Positions 24,301-35,000 of a stretch of 64,000 nt of DNA are shown piece after piece. The stretch comes from Polaribacter pacificus (GTDB lineage Bacteria > Bacteroidota > Bacteroidia > Flavobacteriales > Flavobacteriaceae): NCBI RefSeq assembly GCF_038024035.1, contig NZ_CP150664.1, forward strand, positions 1,798,001-1,862,000. Direction: 5' to 3'. Below the pieces are notes generated by a model. It ran no database searches, was not told where the DNA came from, and was given only the letters and a program-made list of their open reading frames with translations. Each line of letters opens with the position of its first letter. The stretch's first letter is position 1. The position numbers were made by a program, and so were the translations under genes.

Positions 24301-25611
24301 ATGCCTAGAAGAATTTTTTTATTATTCATTGTTTTTGCAACTGTTCAGTTTCATGTAAACGGACAAGAAACAGTTTCAATCACTAAAAAAGAAGTGCTAA
24401 ATAGCATTCTAGAAAAGAACTTAAGCTTAAAAATATCTGAACAAGAATTTAACCAATCAAAAGCTGACTACCTTCAAACTTCTGCTATTTTTTTACCAAC
24501 CATTACAGCAAGTTACACAGGTATATCAACTACAAATCCTTTAATGGCTTTTGGCTCTAAATTAAATCAGGAGATTTTAACGGCAGCAGATTTTAACCCA
24601 GCTTTGTTAAACAATCCTTCACAAACACAAAATTTTGGTACCAAACTAGAGATTCAGCAACCCTTAATTAATCTTGATGGGGTTTATCAGCGAAAAGCTG
24701 CGAAATCTAAAATGGAAGCAACTTCTTTACAAGGTCAACGAACTGCAGATTATTTAGCTCTAGAGGTAGAAAAAGCATACATGCAATTACAGTTGGCATA
24801 CAAAGCTGTTGAGGTGATGGAAAGTGCGTTAGAAACAGCAAAAGAAAATGAAAAACTTGCCGTAAATAATTTTGAACAAGGCTATTTACAACAGGCGGAT
24901 ATTTTAAATATTAAAATACGAGTTACCGAAATAACAGGGCAACTACAAACTGCCAAAAGCAATGTTTTAAATGCCTCAAATTATCTGTCTTTTTTAATGA
25001 ATGATGATGCAAATGTAATTTATAAGCCGATGGATGATTTAAGGCTTATAGCAAACAATATAACGGATGTCAATGTATCAGAAAATAGAGCAGATATTAA
25101 AGCCATGCAATTAGCCTCTGAAGCTTATATGGCGATGAACAAAGCGGATAAAATGACTTTTTTACCTCGCTTAAATGCATTTGGAAGTTATGAAATTTAT
25201 GACAACAAGCTATTTCAAGGGAGTGCAAATGGCTATGTGTTGGGAGCACAATTAAGCTGGAACATTTTTGAAGGCTCTAAGCGTTTTGGAAAAGTACAAA
25301 AGAGCAAAGCGGCCTTTGAGCAATCAAAATTAGCGTATACCCAATATCTGTCAAAAAGCAATTTAGAATTGAACAAGGCGAAACGTCAATTCATCGATGC
25401 AAAAAATCAGTTAGAGCTTACAAGTTTGTCTGTAAAACAATCAAAAGAATCTTTGAGAATTAGAAAAAATCGATTTAAAGAAGGTTTAGAAAAAACCACC
25501 GATTTATTGCAAGCAGAAACGGTATACGCTCAAAAACAACTGGCGTATTATCAAACCCTATTTCAATACAATTATACTCAAGCATATCTAGAATTTTTAA
25601 CTAAAAAATAA
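24301..25611 (+). CDS. TolC-family outer-membrane efflux protein
   Basis: The 436-residue protein has a signal peptide (about 1-21). It shows the duplicated coiled-coil/beta-strand layout of outer-membrane factors, including LEVEKAYMQLQLAYKAVEVMESAL in the first coil, QQADILNIKIRV, and the second-repeat equivalent TTDLLQAETVYAQKQLAYYQ near the C-terminus. It forms the outer-membrane exit duct for the MFP and RND proteins encoded next. It is first in the operon, under site D. Confidence 0.93.
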   Translation: MPRRIFLLFIVFATVQFHVNGQETVSITKKEVLNSILEKNLSLKISEQEFNQSKADYLQTSAIFLPTITASYTGISTTNPLMAFGSKLNQEILTAADFNPALLNNPSQTQNFGTKLEIQQPLINLDGVYQRKAAKSKMEATSLQGQRTADYLALEVEKAYMQLQLAYKAVEVMESALETAKENEKLAVNNFEQGYLQQADILNIKIRVTEITGQLQTAKSNVLNASNYLSFLMNDDANVIYKPMDDLRLIANNITDVNVSENRADIKAMQLASEAYMAMNKADKMTFLPRLNAFGSYEIYDNKLFQGSANGYVLGAQLSWNIFEGSKRFGKVQKSKAAFEQSKLAYTQYLSKSNLELNKAKRQFIDAKNQLELTSLSVKQSKESLRIRKNRFKEGLEKTTDLLQAETVYAQKQLAYYQTLFQYNYTQAYLEFLTKK

Positions 25612-25654
25612 AACAGTTCGACAGCATTCTACGACCTATATAAAACCGAATAAA

Positions 25655-26734
25655 ATGAAAAAAAACATACACTTTTTAGCTTTTGCATTTGCAGTATTAT
25701 TTTTAACCAGCTGTGGCAGTGATGAGAAAAAAGATCCAATAGCTAGCGCTCCAAGCATCTCAGTAAAAGTTGCTAAGGTAGCCGCCAATACCAACAATCC
25801 GTTTTTAATGGTAAGCGGAAAAATTCAAGCAGCGCAAAGCGCAGATCTAGGAACCAGAATGACGGGTTATGTAGATAAAGTACATGTAAATGTAGGTGAT
25901 AAAGTTGCTAAAGGACAGTTATTACTGTCTATCAACAATGCAGATTTAGAGGCAAAAAAGGCACAGGTTGCAGCAAGCATTACACAGGCAAAAGTGGTGT
26001 ATAACAATGCCGAAAAAAACTATAAGCGTTACCAAAATTTGTATGAGAGTAAAAGTATTAGCCAAAAAGAAATGGATGATATGACTGCAAATTATCAAAT
26101 TTCAAAAGCGGGATTGGAAGCTGCAAATCAGATGAAAAACGAAGTGAATGCTCAGTTTGCTTATAGCAATATTACAGCTCCTTTTAGCGGGATAATTACA
26201 AGTAAAAACATTGAAAATGGAGATATGGCTAGTCCTGGAGTTCTCTTAATTAGTTTAGAAAAGCCTGCAGATTTTGAAGTGATTGCTATGGTTCCAGAAA
26301 CAGAAATTTCTGAAATAAAAAAAGGAACTGAAGTACGTGTTTTGGTAAAATCTATCAATGCAGCTATTAGCGGAAAAGTGACAGAACTAAGTTCTTCTGC
26401 AAAAAATACAGGAGGTCAGTATTTGGTAAAAATTAAATTAGAAAAAACAAACACAGCCATTTTATCTGGCATGTTTGCAAACGTACAGTTCCCGATAGAA
26501 AGGAAAGCAGCCTCAAACATGGTGCTGATCCCAAAAGAAGTGTTGGTTACCAATGGACAATTATCTGGGGTGTATACAGTGAGTCAAAGCAACACTGCAG
26601 TTTTGCGATGGTTGCGTTTAGGAAGAGATTTTGGAGATGAGATTGAGGTTTTGTCTGGATTGAATTCTGGAGAATCCTATATCATTTCTTCGGAAGGGAA
26701 ATTGTATAACGGAGTTAAAATTACAATTCAATAA
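25655..26734 (+). CDS. RND efflux periplasmic adaptor (MFP), lipoprotein
   Basis: The 359-residue protein has a lipoprotein signal (LFLTSC, Cys about 20). Then comes the biotinyl-lipoyl-like half GTRMTGYVDKVHVNVGDKVAKGQLL, of which GDKVAKGQLL is typical. A helical hairpin (about 100-150) follows, then the second lipoyl half with NITAPFSGIITSKNIENGD and the beta-barrel and membrane-proximal domains. It bridges the RND pump and TolC. It is 43 bp after the TolC gene. Confidence 0.94.
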   Translation: MKKNIHFLAFAFAVLFLTSCGSDEKKDPIASAPSISVKVAKVAANTNNPFLMVSGKIQAAQSADLGTRMTGYVDKVHVNVGDKVAKGQLLLSINNADLEAKKAQVAASITQAKVVYNNAEKNYKRYQNLYESKSISQKEMDDMTANYQISKAGLEAANQMKNEVNAQFAYSNITAPFSGIITSKNIENGDMASPGVLLISLEKPADFEVIAMVPETEISEIKKGTEVRVLVKSINAAISGKVTELSSSAKNTGGQYLVKIKLEKTNTAILSGMFANVQFPIERKAASNMVLIPKEVLVTNGQLSGVYTVSQSNTAVLRWLRLGRDFGDEIEVLSGLNSGESYIISSEGKLYNGVKITIQ

Positions 26735-26749
26735 CTAAAAAATTGCGTT

Positions 26750-26842
26750 AAGGATAGCAGTGAAAATCCTTTTTATGTCAGTTGGAGTGAATTTGCCTTT
26801 TGCAAATTTGTATCGAGAACACATAAAAAGATTGAAACGAAT
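26750..26842. repeat. Structured palindromic intergenic element (REP-like)
   Basis: Between the adaptor and the pump gene lie nested inverted repeats: AGGAT/ATCCT (26751-26755 / 26766-26770), CTTTTTATGT/ACATAAAAAG (26769-26778 / 26821-26830) and, inside the latter, AATTTGC-CTTTT-GCAAATT (26790-26808). GTTGGAG and ATCGAGAAC flank the inner hairpin. From memory, similar GTTCGAG-hairpin-TATCGAGAAC elements are dispersed in flavobacterial genomes; only one copy was noticed in this window. It lies inside an operon and could modulate read-through or mRNA stability. Confidence 0.5.
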
Positions 26843-26874
26843 AGCCTGTTAAAACGCCCAAAAAAGAAAATATA

Positions 26875-29800
26875 ATGAAAGAAGGAATCGCAGGGAAAAT
26901 TGCAAAAATCTTTATACAATCAAAGTTGACAGTACTTTTGATGCTTGTATTTATGGTGATTGGCGTGTACAGTTCATTTTTAATTCCGCGTGAAGAAGAG
27001 CCTCAAATTGATGTGCCTATGGCAGATATTTTTGTAGGTTATCCAGGCGCGAGTCCAGAAGAAGTTGAGTCTAGAGTTGTAGAGCCCTTAGAAAAACTAA
27101 TTTCAAACATCAAAGGTGTTGAGTATGTGTATTCTACCTCGATGAATGAAAAAGCCATGGTAATCGTACAGTTTTACGTTGGAGAAGACATTGAACGCTC
27201 TTTTGTAAAATTATACAATGAAATTAACAAACACATGGATAAAATGCCAAAAGGAGTCACCTTTCCTTTGGTAAAAACACGAGCGATTGATGATGTGCCG
27301 ATGTTGGGGCTAACCTTGTGGAGCGAGAACTACGATGATTATCAGCTAGGTCAGATTGCAGAAGAATTAGAAAACGAAATTAAAAAGGTAAATGACGTGT
27401 CTATCACCCATAAAATTGGAGGTAGAAACAGACAGTTACGCGTTGTTTTAGACAAGGATAAAATGGCAGAAAGCGGCCTTGATTTTTTATCAGTGTCTCA
27501 AATGATTCAAGCCAATAATACAGAATTGAGTTCTGGGAGTTTTGATAAAAATGATACGGAATTTTTAGTTAATACCGGTAAATTTTTACAAACGGCAAAG
27601 GATGTAGAAAACTTAGTGGTGGGCGTGCAACAAAACAGACCTATTTACTTAAAACAGATTTCGACCATTGTTGATGGACCAGAAATCCCACAAAATTACG
27701 TGAGTTTAGGTTTTGGAAACGCAAGCGCTAAAAACCAAACCTATCGGTCAGAATATCCAGCAGTAACCATTTCTGTTGCCAAAAGAAAGGGAGCTGATGC
27801 AATGAAAATTTCTGAACTCATTATTGATAAAGTAGCTCATTTAAAAACGAGCTTGATTCCAGATGATGTTCATGTAGAGGTGACAAGAAATTACGGAGAA
27901 ACCGCTTCTCATAAAGTATCTGAATTATTATTACACCTTATCGGCTCTATTATTGCCGTAACCTTAGTAGTGATGTTGGCCATGGGCTGGCGAGGTGGCT
28001 TGGTGGTATTTTTATCAGTACCAATCACCTTTGCTCTGACACTGTTAAGTTATTATATGTTAGACTATACCTTAAACAGAATTACTTTATTTGCCTTGGT
28101 TTTTGTTACGGGAATTGTAGTGGATGATTCTATTATTATTGCCGAAAACATGCACAGGCATTTTAAGATGAAACGCTTGCCGTTTAAACAAGCTGCCTTG
28201 TATGCGATTAATGAAGTTGGTAACCCAACCATATTGGCAACCTTTACAGTAATTGCCTCTGTATTGCCAATGGCATTTGTATCAGGATTGATGGGGCCTT
28301 ATATGGCACCAATGCCTATTGGAGCATCTATTGCGATGATCTTATCATTGTTTGTAGCCTTAACGATTACTCCATACTTGGGTTATATTTTCTTGAGAGA
28401 AAAAGATAAACCTGACCATACGGTAGGCGGGAAAGGTCAGACAGAAAAGGTAGAAAAGCCTTTAGAAGAAACCTTTATTTATAAGATTTACAACAAATTG
28501 GAGCGTCCGTTGTTAGAAAACGGAAAAAAACGCTGGTTGTTTTTAGGAGGAACATTTTTGGTATTGATGGCAACAATGACCTTGTTTTTTACCAATTCTG
28601 TTGCTGTTAAAATGCTCCCGTTTGACAATAAGAATGAGTTTCAAGTGGTTATTGATATGCCAGAAGGAACCACCTTAGAAAGAACGGCTGTGGTCACTCA
28701 AGAGATTGCTCAATATTTGTCAACACGCCCAGAAGTGGTTAACTACCAAAACTATGTTGGTACCTCAGCACCGATTACCTTTAACGGTTTGGTGCGTCAT
28801 TATGACCTTCGTGGCGGAAGCAACACAGCAGACATTCAGGTAAATTTAATTGATAAAGGAGAGCGAACTGCTCAGAGTCATGATATCGCAAAATTATTGC
28901 GACCAGAGATTCAAAAAATAGCAGCAAAATACAATGCCAATGTAAAGTTGGTTGAGGTGCCACCTGGACCACCAGTATTGTCAACGATCGTTGCAGAGGT
29001 ATACGGACCAGATTACAATCAACAAATAGCCATAGCTGACCAATTGCAAACTATTTTAAGAAATACCGATGATGTTGTGGATGTAGATTGGATGGTAGAA
29101 GCTGATCAAAAAGAGTATCAATTAAACATCAACAGAGAAAAAGCAATGTTGTATGGGGTTGCGCCACAGCAAATTGCATACACCATGAATATGGCTCTAT
29201 CTAACAATGCCATAACCACGCTGTATGATGAAAATTCAGTAAAGCAAGTCGGTTTGGTATTGTCTTTGGACGAGAAAGAAAAATCAACCATCATGGATAT
29301 TTCTCAGTTAAAAATAAAATCAAGCTTAGGAACCATGGTACCCATTGCCGATGTGGTAGAAATACAAGAAACAACAGTTGCTAAAAGTATTTATCGCAAA
29401 AACCAGAAGCGCGTGGTGTATGTATTGGCAGATATGGCAGGAGAATTAGAGAGTCCGGCCTATGCAATTTTAGGTATGGAAAAGAAGTTAAAAGAAATTC
29501 CGCTTCCAAAAGGATATGAATTAAACGAACTGTATTTAGGTCAGCCAGAATTTGAAGACAATTACACTGTAAAGTGGGATGGAGAATGGCAAATTACCTT
29601 AGAGGTTTTTAGAGATTTAGGAATTGCCTTTTTAGGTGCTATTATTTTAATCTACATTTTGATTGTTGGATGGTTTCAAAACTTTAAAGCTCCAATTGTA
29701 ATGATGGTTGCTATTCCATTATCATTAATCGGAATCATCATTGGACACTGGCTTATGGGTGCCTTTTTTACGGCAACATCTTTTATAGGGATGATTGCTC

Positions 29801-30090
29801 TGGCCGGAATAATGGTGAGAAACTCCGTTTTATTAATTGATTTTATCAACCTAAGAACAGCAGAAGGCATTCCGTTAAAACAAGCGGCGATAGAAGCTGG
29901 AGCGGTGCGAACAACACCAATTTTACTAACCGCAGGAACGGTAGTTATAGGAGCATTTGTCATCTTATTTGATCCTATATTTCAAGGATTGGCCATTTCA
30001 TTAATGGGTGGAACCATCGTTTCTACAGTGCTTACTTTACTGGTTGTACCACTAGTGTATTATATGATAGAGAAAAAAAATTATAAATAA
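26875..30090 (+). CDS. RND efflux transporter permease (AcrB/HAE type)
   Basis: The 1071-residue inner-membrane proton-driven pump has the RND layout: TM1 (about 14-34), a large periplasmic loop, TM2-6, a second large loop, then TM7-12. The proton-relay acidic pair in TM4 is present in GIVVDDSIIIAENMHRH. The loop opener YPGASPEEVESRVVEPLE is typical of RND pumps. The substrate is not evident; metal-transport-specific motifs of CusA/CzcA are not clear. It is third in the site D operon and followed 7 bp later by a small gene. Confidence 0.95.
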   Translation: MKEGIAGKIAKIFIQSKLTVLLMLVFMVIGVYSSFLIPREEEPQIDVPMADIFVGYPGASPEEVESRVVEPLEKLISNIKGVEYVYSTSMNEKAMVIVQFYVGEDIERSFVKLYNEINKHMDKMPKGVTFPLVKTRAIDDVPMLGLTLWSENYDDYQLGQIAEELENEIKKVNDVSITHKIGGRNRQLRVVLDKDKMAESGLDFLSVSQMIQANNTELSSGSFDKNDTEFLVNTGKFLQTAKDVENLVVGVQQNRPIYLKQISTIVDGPEIPQNYVSLGFGNASAKNQTYRSEYPAVTISVAKRKGADAMKISELIIDKVAHLKTSLIPDDVHVEVTRNYGETASHKVSELLLHLIGSIIAVTLVVMLAMGWRGGLVVFLSVPITFALTLLSYYMLDYTLNRITLFALVFVTGIVVDDSIIIAENMHRHFKMKRLPFKQAALYAINEVGNPTILATFTVIASVLPMAFVSGLMGPYMAPMPIGASIAMILSLFVALTITPYLGYIFLREKDKPDHTVGGKGQTEKVEKPLEETFIYKIYNKLERPLLENGKKRWLFLGGTFLVLMATMTLFFTNSVAVKMLPFDNKNEFQVVIDMPEGTTLERTAVVTQEIAQYLSTRPEVVNYQNYVGTSAPITFNGLVRHYDLRGGSNTADIQVNLIDKGERTAQSHDIAKLLRPEIQKIAAKYNANVKLVEVPPGPPVLSTIVAEVYGPDYNQQIAIADQLQTILRNTDDVVDVDWMVEADQKEYQLNINREKAMLYGVAPQQIAYTMNMALSNNAITTLYDENSVKQVGLVLSLDEKEKSTIMDISQLKIKSSLGTMVPIADVVEIQETTVAKSIYRKNQKRVVYVLADMAGELESPAYAILGMEKKLKEIPLPKGYELNELYLGQPEFEDNYTVKWDGEWQITLEVFRDLGIAFLGAIILIYILIVGWFQNFKAPIVMMVAIPLSLIGIIIGHWLMGAFFTATSFIGMIALAGIMVRNSVLLIDFINLRTAEGIPLKQAAIEAGAVRTTPILLTAGTVVIGAFVILFDPIFQGLAISLMGGTIVSTVLTLLVVPLVYYMIEKKNYK

Positions 30091-30097
30091 GAACCAT

Positions 30098-30403
30098 ATG
30101 AAATTAGTAATCGTAACAGCAGTAGAAGCTTTTCACAAAGAAGTAACCGCGCTTTTTAAGAAAGCAGAGATAGAAAACTTTAGCGAATCTGATATTGATG
30201 GACATAAAAACAGTGCAGCTGTTTTAGTAGCCTCAAACTGGTTTTCTGCAGAAAAATCTAGTAATGAATCAACCATGTTTTTTTCATTTACTGAAGAAGA
30301 AAATATTGATGTTCTTTTCTCTTTGATAAAAGAGTTCAATCAGAATTTAGAAACCAACAGCCCGTTAAAAGCGGTTGTGGTTCCTATTGAAAGATTTATA
30401 TAA
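30098..30403 (+). CDS. Small PII-like/ferredoxin-fold protein
   Basis: The 101-residue soluble protein has an alternating beta-alpha-beta pattern: MKLVIVTAVEAFHKEVTALF, then DVLFSLIKEFNQNL, then LKAVVVPIERFI. The layout resembles PII-like or DUF3240-type small proteins sometimes found beside RND pumps. Similarity is structural impression only; I recognise no defining motif. It starts 7 bp after the pump stop and lies in the same operon, so it may regulate or sense for the pump. Confidence 0.55.
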   Translation: MKLVIVTAVEAFHKEVTALFKKAEIENFSESDIDGHKNSAAVLVASNWFSAEKSSNESTMFFSFTEEENIDVLFSLIKEFNQNLETNSPLKAVVVPIERFI

Positions 30404-30420
30404 ACTTAAAATTTAGAAAA

Positions 30421-30606
30421 ATGTTAAACAAGTATTTTAGAGTTATTGTTGGAGTTATGGTGTTGTTAAGCCTTGTTCTGACTTTATATGTAAACCAAAA
30501 TTGGATGTGGTTCACCGTTTTTATTGGGGTAAATTTAATCCAATCTGCCTTTACAAAATGGTGTTTATTAGAAACGATTCTTATAAAATTAGGCGTAAAG
30601 CGATAA
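30421..30606 (+). CDS. DUF2892 (YgaP-like transmembrane) protein
   Basis: The 61-residue protein has two hydrophobic helices (about 6-25 and 28-45). The pattern MLNKYFRVIVGVMVLLSLVL, then WFTVFIGVNLIQSAFTKWCLLETILIKLG, matches the DUF2892 family, the two-helix membrane part of YgaP-type rhodaneses, including the family's NxxQSxxTxxCxxxxxL pattern with one Cys. DUF2892 proteins often sit with sulfur-handling genes. It is the last gene of the site D operon, before a terminator. Confidence 0.85.
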   Translation: MLNKYFRVIVGVMVLLSLVLTLYVNQNWMWFTVFIGVNLIQSAFTKWCLLETILIKLGVKR

Positions 30607-30639
30607 ACGACTGTATTTAAATACAAAACCAAGTGTCAC

Positions 30640-30685
30640 AAAACATTCATTTCAATTAAGTTTGAGATGAATGTTTTTTATTTTT
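30640..30685 (+). terminator. Intrinsic terminator after the first efflux operon
   Basis: AACATTCATTTCA and TGAGATGAATGTT pair (one G-U) around an 8-base loop and are followed by a long T-rich run. Confidence 0.88.
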
Positions 30686-30940
30686 ATAATAAAGCTTAAC
30701 GTTTCTTTAACAGAAAAAGACTAGATGACAATCCAAACTCTTATGGGGATAAATTATATTTGCAAAATTCTTTTTTTTAATTAGCGGTACTGATTTAGAG
30801 AAATCTAAGATCTTATTTTAGCAGAAATTTTAAAAATTATTGTCACAAAAGAAAGCGTCAAAGCTGTCAACTTTTTGATATCTTAAACGGATTAACTAAC
30901 ACATTTTGATTCTAGACAAGAATCCATCAATTTAAATACC
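30686..30940 (+). promoter_or_regulatory. Intergenic region and promoter of the second efflux operon
   Basis: The gap between the DUF2892 stop (30606) and the next start (30941) is 334 bp. It holds the terminator above and a TATATTTG -7 box at 30755-30762, which would give a leader of about 170 nt. No GTAAC-N4-GTTAC palindrome is present, so this operon seems to be outside the Crp/Fnr-type set. I see no riboswitch or ORF in the leader. Confidence 0.45.
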
Positions 30941-32056
30941 ATGAGAAAAATTATTCTTTCAGTTTTAGGTATTCTCTTCATACTTGCAGCCATTTTAATT
31001 TCTAATCAAGTAATAGAAAATAAGGAAGTACCGAAACAAAGTTTTAACAAAATTGTAAAAACTGTTTTTGTAGAAGAAGTCCTAAACAAAGAAATCCCAA
31101 TTGTAATTAATGCAAGTGGTCATTTAGTGGCAAAAAATAAAATTGAAATCTATTCTGAGGTTCAAGGAGTTTTTAAAGGTTCTGATAAAACCTTTAAGTC
31201 AGGAACTCATTTTAGAGAAGGTGAGGTAATGCTCCGCGTGAATCAAGAAGAGTTTTATGCTAGTTTACAATCTCAGAAGAGTAGTTTTTTTAACCTGATT
31301 ACTTCTGTAATTCCAGATTTGCGTTTGGATTATCCAAATGATTATTTAAAATGGCAAAACTATATTCAAGAGTTTGATTTTAATAAAACAACACCAGAAT
31401 TGCCAAAGTTTTCTTCTGATAAAGAAAAGTATTTTATATCTGGAAAAGGAATTGTTACTAGCTACTACAATTTAAAAAATTTAGAAGTAAAATTAAAAAA
31501 GCATCAAATAAAAGCGCCATTTTCTGGAGTCTTAACAGAAGCTTTGGTTTCTCCTGGAACTTTGATTAGAGTAGGTCAAAAGCTAGGTGAATTTATAGAC
31601 CCAACAGTTTTTGAAATGGAAGTATCTATTAATGCTGCTTATGCTTCATTACTAAGAGTAGACAGTTCTGTTGATTTATACAGCTTAGACAAAACACAAA
31701 AATTCTCTGGAAAAATAGTTAGGATCAACGGAAAAGTTGATTTGACCTCTCAAACCACCCAAGTATATGTTCAGGTGGCAGATAAAAATTTAAAAGAAGG
31801 GATGTATTTAGAAGCTGATTTGGTGACCAAATCTGAAAGCAATGTGGTAGAGCTGTCTAGAAAATTAGTCGTTAACAATACAGCTGTTTACACGGTAGTA
31901 AATGATAGTATATTAACATTAAAAACGATCCAACCTATCTTTTTTAATAGTGAAAGCGTGGTTGTTAGAGGCCTCAAGGACAAAGAAATTATTATCACTC
32001 AAGTTCCTCCTGGAGCCTATGATGGAATGATTGTTAAGATGAACAAAACCAACTAA
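30941..32056 (+). CDS. RND efflux periplasmic adaptor (MFP), second system
   Basis: The 371-residue protein has an N-terminal signal anchor (about 5-23, IILSVLGILFILAAILIS), with no lipobox Cys. The lipoyl-type halves appear as KIEIYSEVQGVF...FREGEVMLRVN and IKAPFSGVLTEALVSPGTLIRVGQKLGEF. The expected coiled hairpin between them is short and atypical. It is followed 3 bp later by the pump gene. It connects the pump at 32060 with the TolC at 35226. Confidence 0.9.
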   Translation: MRKIILSVLGILFILAAILISNQVIENKEVPKQSFNKIVKTVFVEEVLNKEIPIVINASGHLVAKNKIEIYSEVQGVFKGSDKTFKSGTHFREGEVMLRVNQEEFYASLQSQKSSFFNLITSVIPDLRLDYPNDYLKWQNYIQEFDFNKTTPELPKFSSDKEKYFISGKGIVTSYYNLKNLEVKLKKHQIKAPFSGVLTEALVSPGTLIRVGQKLGEFIDPTVFEMEVSINAAYASLLRVDSSVDLYSLDKTQKFSGKIVRINGKVDLTSQTTQVYVQVADKNLKEGMYLEADLVTKSESNVVELSRKLVVNNTAVYTVVNDSILTLKTIQPIFFNSESVVVRGLKDKEIIITQVPPGAYDGMIVKMNKTN

Positions 32057-32059
32057 GGG

Positions 32060-35000
32060 ATGAAAAAAATTATTACTTATTTTATCAAATTCCCAGTTGC
32101 AGTTAATGTGTCAATTCTGGCATTTTTAATTTTTGGAACACTTGGGATTTTTAGCATGAAATCGTCCTTCTTTCCATTGGTTGATTCTCAATTGATCAAT
32201 ATTACCCTAGCGTATCCCGGAGCTTCTCCTGCAGAGATAGAGGAGGGAGTGGTTTTAAAGATTGAAGACAACTTAAAAGGAATTGTTGGGGTAGAAAGAG
32301 TTACTTCGGTGTCTCGAGAAAACTCAGCGAGTGTTAGCGTAGAAGTAGAAAAAGGTCAAAACATTGACATTGTATTATCAGATGTAAAAAATGCTGTTGA
32401 TAGAGTGCCGTCTTTTCCTACAGGTATGGAGCCTCCTGTAATTGCTAAGGTAGAAAGTATTAGACCAACCATTAGCTTTACTATTAGTGGTGATGGTTTA
32501 TCTCTAAAAGCACTAAAAGACTACGCCAGAGATATAGAAAACGATTTGAGAAATGTCGATGGAATTTCTCAAGTGTCAATTTCTGGATTTCCAGAAGAAG
32601 AGATTGCAATCTCAGTTAGAGAAAATGATCTAAGAGCGTTTAACTTGTCTTTTACAGAGGTAGCTACTGCTGTTAGAAACACCAATATTTTAATTTCTGG
32701 AGGAAATATCAAAACCTCAGTAGAGGATTATTTGATTAGAGCTAGAAATAGATCGTATTATGGTGTGGAGATGCAAAACATCATTGTAAAGACAGAAACC
32801 AACGGAAAAATTATTCGACTAAAGGATGTAGCGACCATTAAAGATTCATGGTCAGAAAATCCAGATAGATTGTATTATAATGGCAATGTTGCCATAGACA
32901 TTACCGTAAGCAACACCAACAGTGAAGATCTTTTGTCTTCTGCAGATAAAATTAAAGAATACATAGAAAAGTTTAACCAACAGCACGACAATGTGGTGCT
33001 AAACATTTCTAGCGATTCATCGATCACCTTAAATCAACGTACTCGATTGCTTGTAGAAAATGGGGCAGCAGGAATTTTATTGGTCTTGTTTTTCTTGGCA
33101 TTATTTTTAAATGTACGACTTGCTTTTTGGGTTGCTGCAGGACTGCCAATCGCATTTTTTGGGATGTTTATTTTTGCGGCTCAATTAGGGGTAACCATAA
33201 ATGTATTATCGCTGTTTGGGATGATTATTGTTATTGGAATTCTGGTGGATGACGGAATCGTTATTGGAGAAAATATATATCATCACTACTACGACAAAGG
33301 AAAAACTCCGATTAGAGCGGCCATTGATGGAACCATGGAGGTAATTCCACCGATTGTTTCGGCAATCTTGACTACCATTATAGCCTTTTCTACCTTCTTT
33401 TTTATTGATGGAAGAATTGGTAGCTTTTTTGGAGAGGTTTCAACCATCGTACTTTTAACCCTAAGTGTTTCTTTGATAGAAGCTTTAATTATATTGCCTG
33501 CTCATATTGCGCATTCAAAAGCGCTAAGTAGAAACAAAAAATCAAAAAATAAGCTTGATGCCTTTTTTACTGGCATCAACAAAAAGGCAGACGGTTTGTT
33601 AGTGAAGTTTAGAGATACCTTCTACCTTCCATTTTTAAAGTTTTCTTTAAAAAACAAGTTGCTTTCTTTTTCTATTCCAATTGGCTTATTAATCCTTTGC
33701 TTTGGAGCTATTGGAGGAGGTTTTGTAAAGACCTCATTTTTCCCATCCATAGCAAGTGACCGGATCCAAATTACTTTAAAGATGCCTCAAGGGACCAATG
33801 AGTTGGTAACAGATTCTATCATATCAGTAATAGAAGAAAAAGTCTGGTTGATTAATGATGAGTATACAAAAACTCAATCTACTCATGAGCGAGTGGTTCA
33901 AAACATTATTAAGAGAGTTGGTCCAGGAACAGCAAATGCAACACTTACGGTAAATTTATTACCGGGTCAATCAAGAGATGTTTCTTCACCAGAAATTACC
34001 AATGCAATTAGAGATAAGGTAGGGAAGATATACAGTGTAGAAAGCCTGATTTTTGGTTCTGGAGGAAACTTTGGAGGAAGTCCTGTAGCTGTTTCTTTGT
34101 TAGGGAATAATATTTCTGAATTAAAAGCAGCTAAAAAAGAATTAAAAGCTGTTTTGGAAAGCAATTCATTACTAAAAGATATTTCTGATAATGACCCAGC
34201 AGGAATCAAAGAAATAAACATCCAGTTAAAAGACAAAGCGTATATCCTAGGTTTAAACCTGCAAACAGTGATGGCCCAAATTAGAAATGGTTTTTTTGGT
34301 TTTCAAGCACAGCGTTTTCAGAGAGGTCAAGATGAAATTAAAGTCTGGGTTCGATATGCAAAATCAGATCGGTCATCTTTAAAGGATTTAGACGATATGC
34401 GTATTATTTCACCAACAGGTCAGCGTATTCCTTTTTCAGAAATAGCAACTTATGAGATAGAAAGAGGAGATATTGCTATAAATCATTTAAGTGGTAAGAG
34501 AGAAATCCAAATTACTGCAGACATGAAAAACCCTGGAGAGAGCGCTACAGATATTTTGGATGATATCAAGGTCAGAATAATGCCTGCAATCATATCAAAA
34601 TATCCAACCGTATCTCCGCTTTATGAGGGGCAAAATAGAGAAGCTAACAAAACAACAGATTCTGTTGCCATTGTTGGGCCAATTATTTTATTGTTAATCT
34701 ACATTACCATTGCTTTTACATTCCGTTCATATAGTCAACCAATTTTATTATTGCTAATGATTCCTTTTAGCATGATTGGGGTTGTGTTAGGACACTATTT
34801 ACACGGGTTTTCAATCAACTTGTTATCTTGGTTAGGAATTATTGCTTTGGTAGGAATTATGGTCAATGATGGATTGGTATTGATTGGAAAATTTAATGGT
34901 TACTTAAAAGAAGGCATCTCCTTTGATGATGCGTTAATCAAAGCAGGTCAATCTCGATTTAGAGCCATCTTTTTAACCTCATTAACCACTGTGGCAGGAT

